A DNA stretch of 64,000 nucleotides from positions 1 to 64,000 of the forward strand of contig JBASEY010000049.1 in the NCBI GenBank assembly GCA_049652745.1, written 5' to 3'. The notes beneath the pieces were generated by a model. It searched no databases and was not told where the DNA came from. It saw only the letters and a program-made list of their open reading frames with translations. Of this stretch, positions 62,511 to 64,000 are shown one piece after another (position 1 is the first letter of the stretch; every line of letters starts with the position of its first letter). This DNA comes from JBASEY01 sp049652745 (GTDB lineage Bacteria > CSSED10-310). The translations under genes were made by a program, and so were the position numbers.

Positions 62511-63604
62511 GATCGTTTCTCCTTCTTGCTTACGGATTTGGGTTCTGATGGAGTCTGCATTTTAACCGTCACCGGCTCAGGGTATGGATGAAATTTATAT
62601 CCACGCAACAGTTTCTTCAGATCGCTTGGTGAATGAGCAGTATCGATAAAGGATTTTTCAACGGTTTTCAGATTTACCTGGTTGAAGATCAGGTCATCCA
62701 TGAGCGGATAAATGGTTTGGTAGCAGGTCATTCCGAACCGGACGGCGGTAACCATTTCGTGAGCCAAGCGCATGATATGGTCGCTTAATTCACGATATCT
62801 GTCGGCTTTATTTTTCGCTTTTCCGTCGATCAAAACCATGTGTAAACCGCCACCGACTTCATGAAAATGTTCCCAGGCATTCAAGGTCGCTTCTATGAGG
62901 GCGATGACGCCCCATACACGGTCGAAGCCTTTGCGCCGCTGATCCAGAGTCAGTCGGTTCATGATGCGTGAAAACTCGATTCCGGCGCCGTACATGCCTG
63001 CTCCAATAGCTTCGAATCCACCACTGATCAATGAGCAGACGGTGTTTTCGGCGTTGATATGCCAGCCTCTGAATCCCCAGGTAGGGTCATAACCGGTGAA
63101 TACACATTTGTTTTTGAATATCGATTCGGTCATCCCGTTTTTTGTCTGAAACGTGATAATTCCTTTTGCCGCCTTGATGACCGCATCCTGTTTGATTTCA
63201 ATTTTTTCGTTGTTTTCTTCAAAATATCCTTGGTTGAGCTCATCGACTGTAAAACCGTATAAAAATTTCAACATGTCATCGATTTTGCGTCGGCGCACCT
63301 CTTCCATGACACGGCGAATGACCATCGCAATGTTTTCGAGATCCAACAGCTCCGCCGATTTTCCATCTTTCCACATTTTGAACACGGCTTCTCGTGTGCG
63401 TTGAATGACTTCTTCATGAAAACCCGGGTGGCCCCAACCGCCGTAGCCTGCATAAATATCGAGAGCGTCCGATACTTCTTCGGGTATCACGTTTCGTATA
63501 TTGTCCAGAAAGAATGATCGTCGTCGGCGTAAATACCAGTATTCCTCATCGCACATCAAAGCGCCGGAAGACGGGCTGAATTGAAGTGACGTCACAATAG
63601 CCAT
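62507..63604 (-). CDS. proteasome-like paralogue of the adjacent gene, probably inactive
   Basis: 365 aa from the ATG with AAGGAG 7 nt upstream. It aligns with its downstream neighbour along most of its length: SLQFSPSSGALMCDEE to AIRFDKYSGALVCDEQ, DNIRNVIPEEV to DKIKSVIPEDV, and LHMVLIDGK to LNIMLIDGR. Residue 2 is Ala in place of Thr, and the equivalent of the catalytic Lys is Asn35, so no Ntn nucleophile remains. The pair therefore looks like an alpha-like (structural) plus beta-like (catalytic) division. It is the first gene of the operon, behind an extended -10 promoter. Confidence 0.58.
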   Translation of the reverse strand: MAIVTSLQFSPSSGALMCDEEYWYLRRRRSFFLDNIRNVIPEEVSDALDIYAGYGGWGHPGFHEEVIQRTREAVFKMWKDGKSAELLDLENIAMVIRRVMEEVRRRKIDDMLKFLYGFTVDELNQGYFEENNEKIEIKQDAVIKAAKGIITFQTKNGMTESIFKNKCVFTGYDPTWGFRGWHINAENTVCSLISGGFEAIGAGMYGAGIEFSRIMNRLTLDQRRKGFDRVWGVIALIEATLNAWEHFHEVGGGLHMVLIDGKAKNKADRYRELSDHIMRLAHEMVTAVRFGMTCYQTIYPLMDDLIFNQVNLKTVEKSFIDTAHSPSDLKKLLRGYKFHPYPEPVTVKMQTPSEPKSVSKKEKRS

Positions 63605-63673
63605 AAACTGCTCCTTCCAATGTAACAAGGTTAATCGATGCCAAAGGTTGCGGCACCTTGCCGGGCAGGGTGC

Positions 63674-63701
63674 ACTATATCAAAAAAACCATGAAAGTAA
63701 A
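63674..63701 (-). promoter_or_regulatory. extended -10 promoter for the proteasome-like operon
   Basis: On the minus strand, TTTACT (63696-63701) is followed after 16 nt by TATAGT (63674-63679), preceded by TGA (extended -10). The predicted start is near 63667, giving a 63-nt leader. The leader begins with a hairpin, CACC-c-TGC (CCG) GCA-a-GGTG. Confidence 0.65.
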
Positions 63702-63752
63702 CGATGATGATTTCAGGTAAAAAGACCACAGAAAAATTGATTTTCATAATTG

Positions 63753-63781
63753 TTCCAGATGGCGTGAAGCTTTGCTATACT
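63753..63781 (+). promoter_or_regulatory. extended -10 promoter for the solute-binding lipoprotein
   Basis: TATACT (63776-63781) preceded by TGC (extended -10). The best -35 at 17 nt, TTCCAG (63753-63758), is poor. The start is predicted near 63788. Divergent from the proteasome-like operon. Confidence 0.55.
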
Positions 63782-63804
63782 AACCGGGTTTAGGAGGATT
63801 TCTT

Positions 63805-64000
63805 ATGACCGATATCAGCCGAAAAATGCTTGTCATATCAATGTTATTATTTCTGGTATGCGTGTATTTAGGTGCATGTGGAAATAATCAAAAAGACTAT
63901 TTAGTGGACGGCTCCACCAACGGCGTCCGGATAGGTATGAGCGCCGCGCCGCGCTCACTGGACCCCCGTATTGCAACCGACGTCGCTTCCGCCCGCGTTC
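63805..64000 (+). CDS. family-5 extracellular solute-binding lipoprotein (5' end only)
   Basis: 65 residues seen before the window ends. A lipoprotein signal with LGAC (about residues 22-25) after a hydrophobic stretch (LVISMLLFLVCVYLG) is followed by AAPRSLDPRIATDVAS. That is the N-terminal block of family-5 peptide/nickel binding proteins. AGGAGG (63792-63797) precedes the ATG. It is probably the first gene of a dipeptide/oligopeptide ABC transporter. Truncated by the window edge, not necessarily by mutation. Confidence 0.75.
   Translation, partial: MTDISRKMLVISMLLFLVCVYLGACGNNQKDYLVDGSTNGVRIGMSAAPRSLDPRIATDVASARV

Overview
The window is 64 kb of compact, protein-dense bacterial chromosome at roughly mid GC. 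Housekeeping operons alternate with lineage-specific genes. I see no rRNA, CRISPR array, insertion sequence, integrase or prophage. The organism is Gram-negative by content: a FadL-type outer-membrane barrel, several lipoproteins, and secreted proteins with C-terminal hydrophobic sorting-like tails. It uses sigma-70-type promoters and at least one good sigma-54 site. It carries SelB, so it probably makes selenoproteins, although selA, selC and selD are not here. The mixture (FHA protein, Ser/Thr kinase with TPRs, many radical SAM enzymes, a Pro/Thr-repeat surface protein, a proteasome-like pair) fits an uncultured candidate-phylum lineage better than a well-studied genus. I cannot name the phylum from the sequence alone.

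Left part (0-31 kb). A minus-strand run carries a GH84 glycosidase, a Nif3-family protein, panC, panB and folK, divergent from mtnP. Next, all on the minus strand, come DUF3467, a B12-binding radical SAM enzyme and an asparagine-synthase-like enzyme without its Cys2 nucleophile, with an FHA coiled-coil protein upstream. Then come galT, a membrane-anchored MerR-like HTH protein and a large PilX-like protein behind a sigma-54 promoter. After these is the c-di-AMP cluster ybbR-cdaA-folP-ftsH-tilS, headed by two CAT-anticodon tRNAs with a near-consensus promoter. A FtsB-like protein, a TPR Ser/Thr kinase, selB and recO follow. This part ends with small membrane and lipoprotein genes, one with a JAMM-like motif.

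Middle (29.9-49 kb). A minus-strand operon of two radical SAM/SPASM enzymes and an RNase Z-like hydrolase sits divergent from a large secreted protein with a PT-repeat linker and a CTERM-like tail. A FadL homologue and a nitrilase-family amidase follow. Next is a plus-strand surface-glycan-like operon: SGNH hydrolase, GT2, B12 radical SAM, two methyltransferases, and membrane proteins including a GT-C-like/TPR fusion. It leads into an UPF0316 protein and three poorly characterised genes, two of them secreted.

Right part (49-64 kb). tRNA-Val is followed by the classical thrS-infC-rpmI-rplT block, then a ZapB-like protein and zapA, a 6S RNA, and rny-dxs-tlyA-nadK-recN. Convergent to this is an operon of two tandem paralogues with proteasome/HslV-type Ntn-hydrolase features plus a polyprenyl synthase. 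One paralogue keeps a Thr/Asp/Lys set and the other has lost Thr and Lys. This pair is the most novel thing I find. The window ends inside a family-5 solute-binding lipoprotein gene.
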